Positions 43,288 through 51,575 of a DNA stretch of 64,000 nt are shown one piece after another. Made by a program: the position numbers and the translations under genes. Origin of the DNA: JADGHX01 sp035760965 (lineage in GTDB: Bacteria; Pseudomonadota; Gammaproteobacteria; Steroidobacterales; Steroidobacteraceae); contig DASTRY010000011.1 in the NCBI GenBank assembly GCA_035760965.1, forward strand, positions 36,326 to 100,325, read 5' to 3'. The notes under the pieces were generated by a model. It searched no databases. It was not told the DNA's origin and saw only the letters and a program-made list of their open reading frames with translations. The stretch's first letter is position 1, and each line of letters starts with the position of its first letter.

Positions 43288-43320
43288 GCTGCGCCGGCGC
43301 GGGCGCGCGCCGGCCGCAGC
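43288..43320 (+). terminator. Strong GC hairpin between peptide and radical SAM genes
   Basis: The left arm GCTGCGCCGGCGC pairs with a right arm starting at 43307 and ending CCGCAGC, with a single bulged base. The loop is six bases. There is no T-run, so it is not a full intrinsic terminator. A hairpin between a precursor gene and its modifying-enzyme gene commonly lowers downstream expression or stabilises the upstream mRNA. Confidence 0.5.
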
Positions 43321-43343
43321 GAGCTCACTTGCGGAGTGCTCCC

Positions 43344-44504
43344 ATGCCTCACACGTCGAACGCGGCCATCGATTTCGTCGTCAAGATCTCGAAGCTCTGC
43401 AACCTGCGTTGCAGCTACTGCTACGAGTACAACCAGCTCGGCGAGCGGCGCCGGATGTCGCTGCACGAGTTGCGCGCGTTCTTCACGCACGTGCGCGAGT
43501 CGGTGCGCGGCTACGGCCGCGACCGCATACATTTCGTGTGGCACGGCGGGGAGCCGTTCCTCGTCCCTCTGGAGCACTACGAGCGCATCGGCGAGCTGCA
43601 GCAGGAGATTTTCGGAAACGATCTCGGCTACGAGAATCTCGTGCAGACGAACCTCACCGTGCTGACGGACAAGCACATCGACTTCCTCCGCGAACAACGC
43701 TTCTTCAGCCGATCGATCGGCGTTTCGTTCGATGTGTACGGCGATCAACGCATCGACACCAAGGGCCGGTTGCGAACGCGCACGGTGCTCGAGAACATGC
43801 AGCGCCTGATGGATGCGGGCGTGACCTTCGGCGCGATCACCGTGCTCGCGCGCAACACGCTCGGGCGCATCGTGGAGATCTATCGGTTTTACGACAGCCT
43901 TGGCGTCTCCGTGCGTCTGCTGCCCTTCTACAAGAGCGCATTCGACGGGCAGGTGGCGCAGCACTCGCTCGATTTCCGCGAGATCACCGAGTCGCTGAAG
44001 AAGGTGTTTGATGCATGGCTCGTGTCGGAGCGAGCGACGATCGTCTACCCTCTCGAGGATTATCTTCGCTACGCGCTGGCGGCGGTCGGCGGCGCCGCAG
44101 TCGCCAAGCATGATCCAGAAACGGATGAGCAGGTGTTCCTCGTGGACACGAACGGCGACACCTATGGCGTGGCGGACACCTATGACCGCGAGTATCACTA
44201 CGGGAACGCCTTCACGCAGCGCTTCGATGACGTTCTGCACTCAGCGGCCCGCAAGCGCGCAGCGCAGGACGGTCGCGAGCGAATAGCGCGACACTGCGGA
44301 TCGTGTCCGTACTTCGGCTACTGCCCGGGCAGATTTGCGGCGGAAGCGACCCCAGAGCAACGCAAAATGCTCGCGACGAGCGGCTGCCCCGTGCGCGAGC
44401 TCATCGGACACATCATCCGACGCATCGACCGTACGCTCATCGCGGAGCGCGTGCTCGCCGGACGCAACGCGCACCGCGAGCGACCGGAGCTCATCGAGGC
44501 CTGA
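43344..44504 (+). CDS. Radical SAM/SPASM-like peptide maturase
   Basis: The product has 386 residues. The radical SAM cluster motif CxxxCxxC is C19-C23-C26 in KLCNLRCSYCYEYN. GGEPFL near residue 68 is the SAM-contact motif. The C-terminal region has C318, C321, C327 and C348 (HCGSCPYFGYC, then SGCPV), enough for one auxiliary Fe-S cluster. The other SPASM cysteines are missing: LVDTNGDTYGVAD has no Cys where SPASM proteins usually do. This pattern recalls FxsB-type maturases that make cyclophane peptides. A CGGAG ribosome site precedes ATG 43344. The likely substrate is the peptide encoded at 43000. Confidence 0.85.
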   Translation: MPHTSNAAIDFVVKISKLCNLRCSYCYEYNQLGERRRMSLHELRAFFTHVRESVRGYGRDRIHFVWHGGEPFLVPLEHYERIGELQQEIFGNDLGYENLVQTNLTVLTDKHIDFLREQRFFSRSIGVSFDVYGDQRIDTKGRLRTRTVLENMQRLMDAGVTFGAITVLARNTLGRIVEIYRFYDSLGVSVRLLPFYKSAFDGQVAQHSLDFREITESLKKVFDAWLVSERATIVYPLEDYLRYALAAVGGAAVAKHDPETDEQVFLVDTNGDTYGVADTYDREYHYGNAFTQRFDDVLHSAARKRAAQDGRERIARHCGSCPYFGYCPGRFAAEATPEQRKMLATSGCPVRELIGHIIRRIDRTLIAERVLAGRNAHRERPELIEA

Positions 44505-44834
44505 CGGTCACGAGCACGCGACTGCGCCTGAAGGGCGCCGGGCGCGCGACCGCGCGTTTCATTCACGCGCGCGCAGGACGCGCTCGACCATCGAGCCCTC
44601 CAGCGTGTCGTCGTCGCTCATGGCGAGGCCGAATTGCGTCAGCCTCTCGCGCAGGCGTTCGCTATCGAGCGGTTTCGTCAGCAGACCGTCCATATCGATT
44701 TCGAGGCAGCGCTCGAGCTGACCGGTCATGGCGTCGGAATGCCGGAGCTGTACGTGCTCCACCGAGTGGATGACTAGCCCCGCTGCTGAGCGGCATGCAC
44801 GTACGCCGGCGGCTGTCTGCATCGGCAGTTCGGT
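44505..44834. other. Gap with a degraded gene remnant
   Basis: No intact gene is seen in this 330-base stretch. It includes the receiver-domain remnant at 44559. A small GC inverted repeat (CGCGCGT, seven-base loop, ACGCGCG) at 44551-44571 follows the radical SAM stop and lacks a T-run. Confidence 0.5.
44559..44735 (-). pseudogene. Remnant of a response-regulator receiver domain
   Basis: In one minus-strand frame the residues SDAMTGQLERCLEIDMDGLL, then TKPLDSERLRERLTQFGL match the last third of a receiver domain: the usual AM.GDRERCLAAGMDxYLxKP with the conserved Lys of KP and the final helix. The phospho-acceptor Asp, the Thr/Ser strand and the rest of the protein are absent upstream. It is probably the decayed C-terminus of a hybrid sensor kinase or regulator. 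The longer frame starting at 44822 lacks the conserved upstream parts. Confidence 0.55.
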
Positions 44835-45359
44835 TCAGCGTCGCGTCGCCGTCCACGTCACGCCGGGCGCGCTTCCGCAGGAGGGATAGTCGAAGAAGCT
44901 CACTTGCCCCTGCGCCCGGTCGCCGGGAAGAAAGATCCCGTTGATCTGGAGACGCGCGCCGCCCGATAGCGGGCCGGCGGAGTACGCGAAAGCGCGATAG
45001 GACGCCACCGTGCCGGAACAGGGCCCCGGAATGCAGTGAACATCCGGAGCCGTGCGAATGCTCACGTCGTCGAATGTGTGCGACCCGGTACAACCGTTGA
45101 AGTCATATCCAATCGTGATCGCCACCACGGTCTCGTTCGGCGCGACGGTGAAGTGGATCGGCGTGCCTTGGGAGGTGCTGCCGCGCCACTCCCCGATACT
45201 CAGGGACCGACCCGCCGTCACAGGCGCAATCACGGGTCGTGGCCGCACGAGCCCACCGCAACCCGAGAGCGACAGGCACGCGAGGGCTGCCAGGCACCAC
45301 ACCGCTCGCGTCGGTCGCGAGGCAGACTCGTATGGGCAAGCTCGTTCCCTGATCAGCAT
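44835..45359 (-). CDS. Hypothetical lipoprotein
   Basis: The product has 174 residues. The N-terminal hydrophobic stretch AVWCLAALACLSLSGCGG ends in a lipobox (LSGC), indicating a lipid-anchored envelope protein. The mature part is beta-rich with Cys pairs (GCTGS, VHCIPGPCSG, YPSCGS), suggesting a disulfide-stabilised small domain. FDDVSIRT and GARLQINGIFLPGDRAQGQV are notable segments. No family is recognised. It is divergent from the cupin lipoprotein at 45541. Confidence 0.6.
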   Translation of the reverse strand: MLIRERACPYESASRPTRAVWCLAALACLSLSGCGGLVRPRPVIAPVTAGRSLSIGEWRGSTSQGTPIHFTVAPNETVVAITIGYDFNGCTGSHTFDDVSIRTAPDVHCIPGPCSGTVASYRAFAYSAGPLSGGARLQINGIFLPGDRAQGQVSFFDYPSCGSAPGVTWTATRR

Positions 45360-45540
45360 CCGTGAGAGAGTTCAATTCCGTTCAGCGGAGCCTCGCACTT
45401 CAGCGGCCGCCTGCGCTGACGTCAAGGGCACCGAGGCAGCGGTTGGCGCTGCAGAGGTCGGTTCGATGCTCGCGCGGACCGCTCGGCTCGTACGGAATTT
45501 GCTCTTGGAGCCTGACGCGCTCCGACTCAGGAAGACTGCG

Positions 45541-46263
45541 ATGAAGCGACGAACCCTCCTGCACGCCGTGCCGCTAGCGCTGTCCGGTTGCATGAAAACC
45601 CCGGGATCCGGTTCGCCGAATCCCTTCCCCGCCCGCACCTACGACGATTTCAACGCATGGCTGAACGACGCGCGTGCGGCGACACTGCCGCTTCTCGAAC
45701 GAGGCGGGGCACGAGATCCCACTCGATTCGTGCAGCTGCTGGCGCTCTGGGCGGTGGCCATGCCGCGCTTCGCCGTCCGGGAATGGCAAGAGGTGCGAGG
45801 GGCGAACGCCAAACTCGAATCGGCGTCGCTCGCGTCCGGCAAGCCCTTCTCGATCTCGGCGTTCAGGATGGCGCCGGGTTGCATCCAGCCCGTGCATGGT
45901 CATCCGGGCGGCGGGGGCCTCACGCTCGTGCACGAGGGAAGTCTCGGGATCAAGCACTTCGACCTCGTGCCCGGGTCGACCGACTACACCACCCCGGGCG
46001 GCGCGGCCGAGATCGCCGAGTCGACCCTCGCCGCGGTTTACTCCGGTCGCTTCACGACCTTCACGCCTTCGGTCGGCAACCTTCATCAGCTCGAGGCCGG
46101 CTCCGACGGGGCCCTGGGCGTAGACATCCTGGTACAGTGGAGCGGGACAGGCGCCTTCTCGTACTTCAAGCCGGCCGAGCCCATTTCGACGGCGCAGGGC
46201 GTGATCGGCGACCGCCATCTGGGCGTCTGGGTGGGCATGGATATCGCGAAGGCGTATCGCTGA
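45541..46263 (+). CDS. Cupin-fold lipoprotein, thiol-dioxygenase-like
   Basis: The product has 240 residues from ATG 45541; the frame extends upstream with no plausible start. A short signal with lipobox (AVPLALSGC) is followed by a cupin core with an HxH: CIQPVHGHPGGGGLTLVHEG, and a second motif with His in SVGNLHQLEA. The pattern resembles plant cysteine oxidase and 2-aminoethanethiol dioxygenase cupins, which bind iron through three His. An envelope location is unusual for that group. The role is unknown. Confidence 0.7.
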   Translation: MKRRTLLHAVPLALSGCMKTPGSGSPNPFPARTYDDFNAWLNDARAATLPLLERGGARDPTRFVQLLALWAVAMPRFAVREWQEVRGANAKLESASLASGKPFSISAFRMAPGCIQPVHGHPGGGGLTLVHEGSLGIKHFDLVPGSTDYTTPGGAAEIAESTLAAVYSGRFTTFTPSVGNLHQLEAGSDGALGVDILVQWSGTGAFSYFKPAEPISTAQGVIGDRHLGVWVGMDIAKAYR

Positions 46264-46293
46264 GCAGCTCCGCGCGGAACCGCGGCGGAAGGG

Positions 46294-46680
46294 TCAGGCC
46301 GGGGCGTGGCAGACCGCCTCGAGATTCACGCCGTTGATGTCGGTGACGAAGGCGCCGTAGTAGTTCGGGTGGTAGTGCGCGCGAACGCCCGGCGGCCCGT
46401 TGTCCTTTGCGCCCGCCGCGATCGCCGCGCGGTAGAACAGGTCCACCTGCGCACGGCTCTTTGCGGAAAAGGCGAGATGCATGTGGCCGGCCGCCTGCCC
46501 CTCGCTGATCCAGAAGAACGGCTTTCCGCCGCTGCCGAATCCCGTGAAATCGCTCGGCGCCCCGCTCTCTTCCTTGCTCACCGTCATGACGATCCCGATG
46601 CCGAGTGGCGCGAGGGCCGCAAGATAAAAGGCCTTTGAAGCGGCGTGATCCCTAACGGCAATGCTGAGATGGTCGATCAT
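46294..46680 (-). CDS. VOC-family (glyoxalase-like) protein
   Basis: The product has 128 residues from ATG 46680. Opening MIDHLSIAVRDHAASKAFYL, the central HMHLAFSAKSRAQVDLFYRA and the closing YGAFVTDINGVNLEAVCHAP are typical of a single-module VOC protein. Candidate ligands are His in IDHLS, His in HMHLAF and Glu in NLEAV. It may act in detoxification or as an isomerase. It is convergent with the cupin lipoprotein. Confidence 0.82.
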   Translation of the reverse strand: MIDHLSIAVRDHAASKAFYLAALAPLGIGIVMTVSKEESGAPSDFTGFGSGGKPFFWISEGQAAGHMHLAFSAKSRAQVDLFYRAAIAAGAKDNGPPGVRAHYHPNYYGAFVTDINGVNLEAVCHAPA

Positions 46681-46944
46681 GGCTGGCACCGCGAGCAGCA
46701 GACAGGCGGAGATATTGCCGCGCGCCCCGTAGGGACGTCACCCGTGCAACGGTCGTCGCGGACAGAAGCAGTCCGCAAGAGATCCGGTTGATATCCAGCG
46801 GTCCCAGTGGAGCTGGCGGGTTCGGGGGTGCTGTGAAGCCGTCGCCATTCGCCCGCAGCCGTCGCCTACCGACTCTTGGCGCCGGGAGCGGTGCCACCGG
46901 CTCGGCGCGAGCGGCGAGCGTCAGCGGCCCGAACGTTTGATATC

Positions 46945-46958
46945 GATATCACGATAAC
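46945..46958 (-). promoter_or_regulatory. Recurrent GTTAWC-type operator, site G
   Basis: On the minus strand this reads GTTATCGTGATATC. It overlaps the GATATCGATATC palindrome and lies about 110 bases upstream of the IdnD-like start. Confidence 0.45.
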
Positions 46959-47027
46959 GGTTAGCGCCTCGATCTCCGCCGCGCGCCCAGCAGAATGCCC
47001 GCAGTTTGTCTCGCACAAGGGCTTTTT

Positions 47028-47041
47028 GTTAACGTGCACAT
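47028..47041 (+). promoter_or_regulatory. Recurrent GTTAWC-type operator, site H
   Basis: The site reads GTTAACGTGCACAT. It is nearly identical to the sites at 53316 and 62212, and 26 bases upstream of the IdnD-like start at 47068. Confidence 0.6.
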
Positions 47042-47067
47042 CCACCCCCGAAAAGAAGGCTTCGACG

Positions 47068-48123
47068 ATGCTGGCTGTCGTGTGTCACGGAAAACGCGAT
47101 CTCAGGGTCGAGCAGGTCGCTGAGCGAGCGCTCGCGCCCGACGAAGTGCGCGTCGCCGTCGCGTTCGGCGGCATCTGCGGCTCGGACCTGCACTACTTTC
47201 ATCGCGGAGCGGTAGGCGATTTCGCGATACGCCAGCCGCTGACGCTCGGGCACGAGGTGTCCGGCGTCGTCGTCGAAGTCGGCTCCGCCGTGAAGGGCCT
47301 GACGACCGGCACCAAGGCCGCGCTCGACCCGAGCCGGCCCTGCCTCACCTGCCACTACTGCCGGGCGGGGCGCAGCAACCTGTGTACGAACATGTTCTTC
47401 CTCGGCAGCGCGGGCCGCTTCCCGCATGTCCAGGGAGGGTTCGCGCAGCATCTCGTGCTGCGGCAGGATCAGATCGTCCCCGTATCCGCCGACACCGATC
47501 TCTTGAAGCTGTCCGTCGCGGAGCCGCTCTCCGTGGGTCTGCACGCGGCGCGCCGTGCAGGTGCGCTGCTCGGCAAGCGCGTGATTGTCAGCGGTTCGGG
47601 ACCGATCGGGCTCCTGACCGCGCGATCGGCGCGGCTCGCCGGGGCCGCCGAAGTGGTCTGCACCGATGTTCAGGACGCGCCGCTCGCCGTGGCGCGGGCG
47701 CACATGGGCGCGAGCCGGACCATCAACGTCGCCACCCATGCGGCTGAGCTCCGCGAATTCGAAGTCGAGGGGGGCTATTTCGATGTCGCCTTCGAAGCGT
47801 CCGGCGCGCCCGCCGCGCTCGATGCGCTGTTCAACGTCATGCGCCGTGGCGGCCGGATCGTGCAGGTCGGCATGCTGCCGGCCGGAGCCACGCCAGTGCC
47901 GGTCAACGTGCTGCAGTCCCGGGAAATCGAGCTCGTCGGCGCATTTCGCGCGCACGATGAGTTCCGGCTCGCCGTGCATCTCATCGTCACGGGTCAGATC
48001 GATGTCACGGCGATTCTCTCGGGAACGTATCCCATGGCGGAAGCGGGCCGGGCGCTCGAGCTCGCGGGCGACCGGAGCAAGGTGATCAAGCTCCATCTGG
48101 CGCTGAACGAGATCACCGCGTGA
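47068..48123 (+). CDS. idnD: Zinc alcohol dehydrogenase, L-idonate 5-dehydrogenase-like
   Basis: The product has 351 residues from ATG 47068; a longer frame to 46876 crosses the operators. Catalytic zinc ligands are in GGICGSDLHYFHRG and LGHEVSG. The structural zinc Cys set is PCLTCHYCRAGRSNLC. The Rossmann motif is GSGPIGLLTA. The stretches GSAGRFPHVQGGFAQH and GYFDVAFEASG are especially like E. coli IdnD, which oxidises L-idonate to 5-ketogluconate. A LacI regulator follows by 28 bases and an IdnO-like reductase lies at 52531, supporting the assignment. Another polyol or sugar acid is possible. Confidence 0.8.
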   Translation: MLAVVCHGKRDLRVEQVAERALAPDEVRVAVAFGGICGSDLHYFHRGAVGDFAIRQPLTLGHEVSGVVVEVGSAVKGLTTGTKAALDPSRPCLTCHYCRAGRSNLCTNMFFLGSAGRFPHVQGGFAQHLVLRQDQIVPVSADTDLLKLSVAEPLSVGLHAARRAGALLGKRVIVSGSGPIGLLTARSARLAGAAEVVCTDVQDAPLAVARAHMGASRTINVATHAAELREFEVEGGYFDVAFEASGAPAALDALFNVMRRGGRIVQVGMLPAGATPVPVNVLQSREIELVGAFRAHDEFRLAVHLIVTGQIDVTAILSGTYPMAEAGRALELAGDRSKVIKLHLALNEITA

Positions 48124-48151
48124 TCGCGCGCGCCGCTATATTACGCACCGC

Positions 48152-49273
48152 ATGAAACGAGCCGCGAAGAAGAAGGCCGCCCGCCCGAGCCGACCACGCC
48201 GCCCCGCCATCGCGTCGAACCAGCGGCCAACGATCCGCGACGTTTCGGTCCTCGCGGGGGTGTCGCGCATGACCGTATCTCGCGTGATGCGCAAGCCGGA
48301 CTCCGTGCTGCCGGCCACGCGGGACCGCGTGAACAAAGCCATCAGCGATCTCGGCTATGTCCCGGATCGCGCAGCCGGAGGCCTGCATACACGCCGCACC
48401 GGTTTCATCGCCCTGATGTTGCCGACCCTCACGAACGCCAACTTCTCGGCCGTCGCGCACGGCCTGACGGACGCGCTGCGCGTTGCCGACTACGACTTGC
48501 TGATCGCCTACACGGATTACTCGCACGCCGAAGAGGAACGCCAGCTCCGCAACCTGCTCGCGCGCCGGCCGGAGGCGATCGTCGTCACCGGTCCGGTGTC
48601 TCGGCGCGAGTCGGCGCGGATGTTGCTTGCCGCGGATGTGCCCGTCATCGAAATCGCGGACCTGCCGAGCCGGCCGATCGATCATGTCGTCGGCTTCTCG
48701 AATTATCAGGCCGGTCGCACCGCCGCGCGCTATCTCATCGAAAAAGGCTTTAAGCGCATCGCCGCCGTCGCGAGCACGCAAGAGGACGAAGTGGTCGACC
48801 ATCGCGGCGAGGAACGTATCCGCGGGTTCGAGGACGAGCTGCGCCTGTCGGGTCTGCCGACGGACCTCACGCTCCGGCACGGCAAGGCGCCTGTGAGCTA
48901 CAGTCACGGCACCGCGGTGGCGGGCATCCTGCTCGAGCGCAAGCCGCCGGTCGAAGCCGTGTTCGCCGTGTCGGATCTCTCGGCGGTCGGCCTCGTCATG
49001 GAGTGCGCGCGGCGCGGCGTGCGCGTTCCCGAGGACCTTTCCGTCATGGGCTTCGGCGACTTCGAGATCGGTCGCGAGATCAATCCGCCGCTCACCACGA
49101 TCCATGTCGATTTCCGCGCGCTCGGTCAGCGCACCGGCCAGATCATCCTGGAGCTGCTCTCGGGAGACAAATCGAGCGCGCCGCGAATCGTCGACGTGCA
49201 ACTCAAAGTTCTCGAGCGCGCGTCGGTCGCCGCAGCTCCCGGTACGGCCGGCACGCCGCGAGCAACAACGTAA
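48152..49273 (+). CDS. LacI-family transcriptional regulator, GntR/IdnR-like
   Basis: The product has 373 residues with a basic N-terminal extension. The LacI headpiece is TIRDVSVLAGVSRMTVSRVM, followed by the hinge LGYVPDRAAGGLHTRRTGFI. The sugar-binding domain has VIEIADLPSRPIDHVVGFSN and SVMGFGDFEIGREINPPLTT, typical of the gluconate-type subgroup. It follows the IdnD-like gene, so a sugar acid is the probable effector. It is the strongest local candidate for binding the GTTAWC-type sites in the 47-62 kb part. Its 3' end overlaps the convergent MFS gene by 71 bases. Confidence 0.9.
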   Translation: MKRAAKKKAARPSRPRRPAIASNQRPTIRDVSVLAGVSRMTVSRVMRKPDSVLPATRDRVNKAISDLGYVPDRAAGGLHTRRTGFIALMLPTLTNANFSAVAHGLTDALRVADYDLLIAYTDYSHAEEERQLRNLLARRPEAIVVTGPVSRRESARMLLAADVPVIEIADLPSRPIDHVVGFSNYQAGRTAARYLIEKGFKRIAAVASTQEDEVVDHRGEERIRGFEDELRLSGLPTDLTLRHGKAPVSYSHGTAVAGILLERKPPVEAVFAVSDLSAVGLVMECARRGVRVPEDLSVMGFGDFEIGREINPPLTTIHVDFRALGQRTGQIILELLSGDKSSAPRIVDVQLKVLERASVAAAPGTAGTPRATT

Positions 49274-50555
49274 ACGAGACGGGCGCAGCGACGCCCACGA
49301 CGATAGACAGCGAGTAGCGGATATCCTCCGGCGCGCTGAACACGTGATCGGTCATCAGCCCGACGACGAGTGGCCCCGCTCCCAAGCCGATCAGAGTGGT
49401 CATCGTGATGTAGAGCGCGGACACCTGCGCGCGCGCACGGTTGGGAACGATCAACTGCAAAGCCGTACCCGCGCACGCGTAAGGCATGTTGCTCAGGAAG
49501 ACTGCGGGCGCAAGGAATAGCAGGGCGGCCGGTGCGCTCGGCATCAACGGTGCGAGCGCGCCGAATACGCCGCAGCCGACGAAACCGAAAGCGGCCACCC
49601 TGAGCGGCGCATCGAGGTAGCCGCGGCGTGCCACGAGATCGTTCATGTAGCCGCCGAAATAGGCGCCCGCCGTCCCGAACACCAACAGGATGAGTCCGAA
49701 CGAAAGACCGATCTGCGCCGGATTCCATCCGTAAGAACGCTCGAACAGCGCCGGCGTCCAGATGGCGAACGCGTAAGAGACGAGCGGCACGAACGCAAAT
49801 CCCGCGAACATCGGCACGAGCGCGGCGCGCCGTTCGCTCACGACCGCGGCGACCGCGCGCGTGGAAAGCGGGCCTTCCTCTGCGCGCTCGCCGTGCAAAC
49901 GACGGCGCTCCGGCTCGCGTAGCAGCACCCACAGCGGCACGAGCAGCAATCCGGGGAACCCCACGACGACGAACGCAGCCTGCCACGGCGCCAGCGCGGC
50001 GAGCGGTCCCGCTGCCAGCACGGGTGAAGTCGTGAGCCATTGGAGCAGTGCTCCGCCGCCGATGAACGCGAGCCCCTGCCCAACGGGCGAGCTCATGAGA
50101 AATGCGCCCATGGGCCCACCGAGTCGCTCCGGCGGGAAGAGATCGCTCAGCATCGAGAAGCCGGCGGGCGTCAAGCTCGCCTCCCCGACGGCTACGCCGA
50201 TGCGCGTGAGGAACAACTGTGCGTAGCTGCGCGCAAGACCCGAGGCCATCGCGAACACGCTCCAGGATGCGAGCGCGACAGCGATGATCAGCCGGCGCTG
50301 ATAGCGGTCCGCGAGTCGACCGATCGGAATGCACGCGAGCACGTAGAAGATACCGAACGCGACTCCCTGCAGCATGCCGAAACGCGTGTCGTCGAGCGCG
50401 AAGGCCTGTTTCACCGGCCCGACCATCAAGTTGATGACCGTGCGGTCGAACTGGGAGACGATCGACGCGAGCGCGAGCAACAGAACCGCGAGCCATCCAC
50501 GCCAGGCGCTGGGCCACGGGGCCGACGCTTCCGACGGCAGCGCGGACGCGTGCAT
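49203..50555 (-). CDS. MFS transporter, spinster-like type, copy 2
   Basis: The product has 450 residues and about twelve membrane helices. The helix 1 region IVSQFDRTVINLMVGPVKQA and loop GRLADRYQRRLIIAVALASW match spinster-like MFS carriers; VAVGEASLTPAGFSMLSDLF is another marker of this type. It starts nine bases after the PEP-mutase-like gene on the same strand, forming an operon. It may import the sugar acid or a related compound. A 71-base 3' overlap with the LacI gene is noted. Confidence 0.85.
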   Translation of the reverse strand: MHASALPSEASAPWPSAWRGWLAVLLLALASIVSQFDRTVINLMVGPVKQAFALDDTRFGMLQGVAFGIFYVLACIPIGRLADRYQRRLIIAVALASWSVFAMASGLARSYAQLFLTRIGVAVGEASLTPAGFSMLSDLFPPERLGGPMGAFLMSSPVGQGLAFIGGGALLQWLTTSPVLAAGPLAALAPWQAAFVVVGFPGLLLVPLWVLLREPERRRLHGERAEEGPLSTRAVAAVVSERRAALVPMFAGFAFVPLVSYAFAIWTPALFERSYGWNPAQIGLSFGLILLVFGTAGAYFGGYMNDLVARRGYLDAPLRVAAFGFVGCGVFGALAPLMPSAPAALLFLAPAVFLSNMPYACAGTALQLIVPNRARAQVSALYITMTTLIGLGAGPLVVGLMTDHVFSAPEDIRYSLSIVVGVAAPVSFTLLLAACRPYRELRRPTRAREL

Positions 50556-50564
50556 CGGCTCGCG

Positions 50565-51509
50565 TCAGAGCCGATCTTCGATCGGCGTGCGCACGAAGCC
50601 TTCGGGGAACTCTTCGACCGCGTTGCCGACGATCGTGTACTCCTTCTTGCGCCCGCTGAAGCGTCCTTCCAGCTCCATGTAGCTCTGCGGATCGAAGAGC
50701 GGCGTCGCACTCACGCCCATGACGCCGGTCGCATCCACCTTGTCGCAGGTGTAGAGGCAGCCCTGCTGCGCGAAGTTCTTCTTGCCGTGCTCGAGCATGC
50801 CATCCATCGCCGCCTTCAGCGTGTAGTGCATGGTCATGAAGTTGAAGCCGAGCGGATAGATCTCCTCGACGGTGACCTCGGGCACGCCGTTGCGGCCGGC
50901 GACGTCGGGATACATCTTCCAGCCCGGCACGCGCTTCGCGACGTACTTGGCATCTTCGAGATTGTTGAGCTTCACGACCGTGGTCATCTCGGCGCCGAGC
51001 TCCACCGCCTTGCGGCAGCGCTCGATCCCTTCATCGAGCTCGGTCTTCGGGTCCGCATTCGTACGCGCGATGAGGATGCAATCGGTGCCTGCGAGCGCCG
51101 CGAGCGCGGCGCGCACCTTCTCGTAATACTTCTCGCGCGGCAGGAGCTGCGTCGATTCTTCCATGTCCGACGAATCTTCGAGCTGCAGTGCCTTCGCGCC
51201 GGCCGCCGCCATGCGCTTCGCGGCGCGATAGACCGCGAGCGGGCCGCCGAATCCATCCTCGATGTCCGCGGCGAGCGGAATGCCCGAGGTCTGGCTGATA
51301 CGGCTCGTGATCCACTCGAGATCGGTGAGGCTCGTGAAGCCGTAGTCGATGACGCCGTTCATCGCGATGGAGACTTCGCCGCCACTCAGCATCATGGCGG
51401 GGAAGCCGACCATCTCCACCGCGCGCGCCGACGCGCAGTCGTACACGCACGGCGCCACCACACACGATTTCGCCTCACGCAGCAGCTGGCGCAACGATTT
51501 CTTGGTCAT
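50565..51509 (-). CDS. Isocitrate lyase/PEP mutase-family protein
   Basis: The product has 314 residues from ATG 51509. The barrel is recognised by CVVAPCVYDCASARAVEMVG and FPAMMLSGG. The metal-loop region, LAADIEDGFGG, differs from the usual ADxDTGYG. The EDQ-like segment is LEDSSDMEES and the gating-loop KRCGH motif is missing. The residue pattern IARTNADPKTELDEGIERCR is conserved. It probably cleaves or forms a C-C bond next to a keto acid but is unlikely to be a true isocitrate lyase. It heads an operon with the MFS carrier and lies behind operator site I. Confidence 0.8.
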   Translation of the reverse strand: MTKKSLRQLLREAKSCVVAPCVYDCASARAVEMVGFPAMMLSGGEVSIAMNGVIDYGFTSLTDLEWITSRISQTSGIPLAADIEDGFGGPLAVYRAAKRMAAAGAKALQLEDSSDMEESTQLLPREKYYEKVRAALAALAGTDCILIARTNADPKTELDEGIERCRKAVELGAEMTTVVKLNNLEDAKYVAKRVPGWKMYPDVAGRNGVPEVTVEEIYPLGFNFMTMHYTLKAAMDGMLEHGKKNFAQQGCLYTCDKVDATGVMGVSATPLFDPQSYMELEGRFSGRKKEYTIVGNAVEEFPEGFVRTPIEDRL

Positions 51510-51521
51510 CGACGGATTCCC

Positions 51522-51535
51522 ATGTGAACGATAAC
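51522..51535 (-). promoter_or_regulatory. Recurrent GTTAWC-type operator, site I
   Basis: On the minus strand this reads GTTATCGTTCACAT, 12 bases upstream of the PEP-mutase-like start at 51509. This close spacing fits repression. Confidence 0.55.
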
Positions 51536-51575
51536 TTTGACGGTAACCGCAGCGCGCCCGGGGGCGCAAGAGGGC

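Larger units (their letters stand above)
46681..47067. other. Gap upstream of the idonate-like module, two operator copies
   Basis: No gene is seen in this 387-base stretch. It contains a perfect 12-base palindrome (GATATCGATATC at 46939-46950) overlapping one GTTAWC-type site, and a second such site at 47028. It therefore serves as the promoter region for the IdnD-like gene. Confidence 0.6.

Noticed and set aside
44736..44822. Upstream part of the receiver-like frame as a real 87-residue gene
   Set aside because: Only the last third of a receiver domain is recognisable. The N-terminal residues do not fit the fold, so a remnant is the better call.
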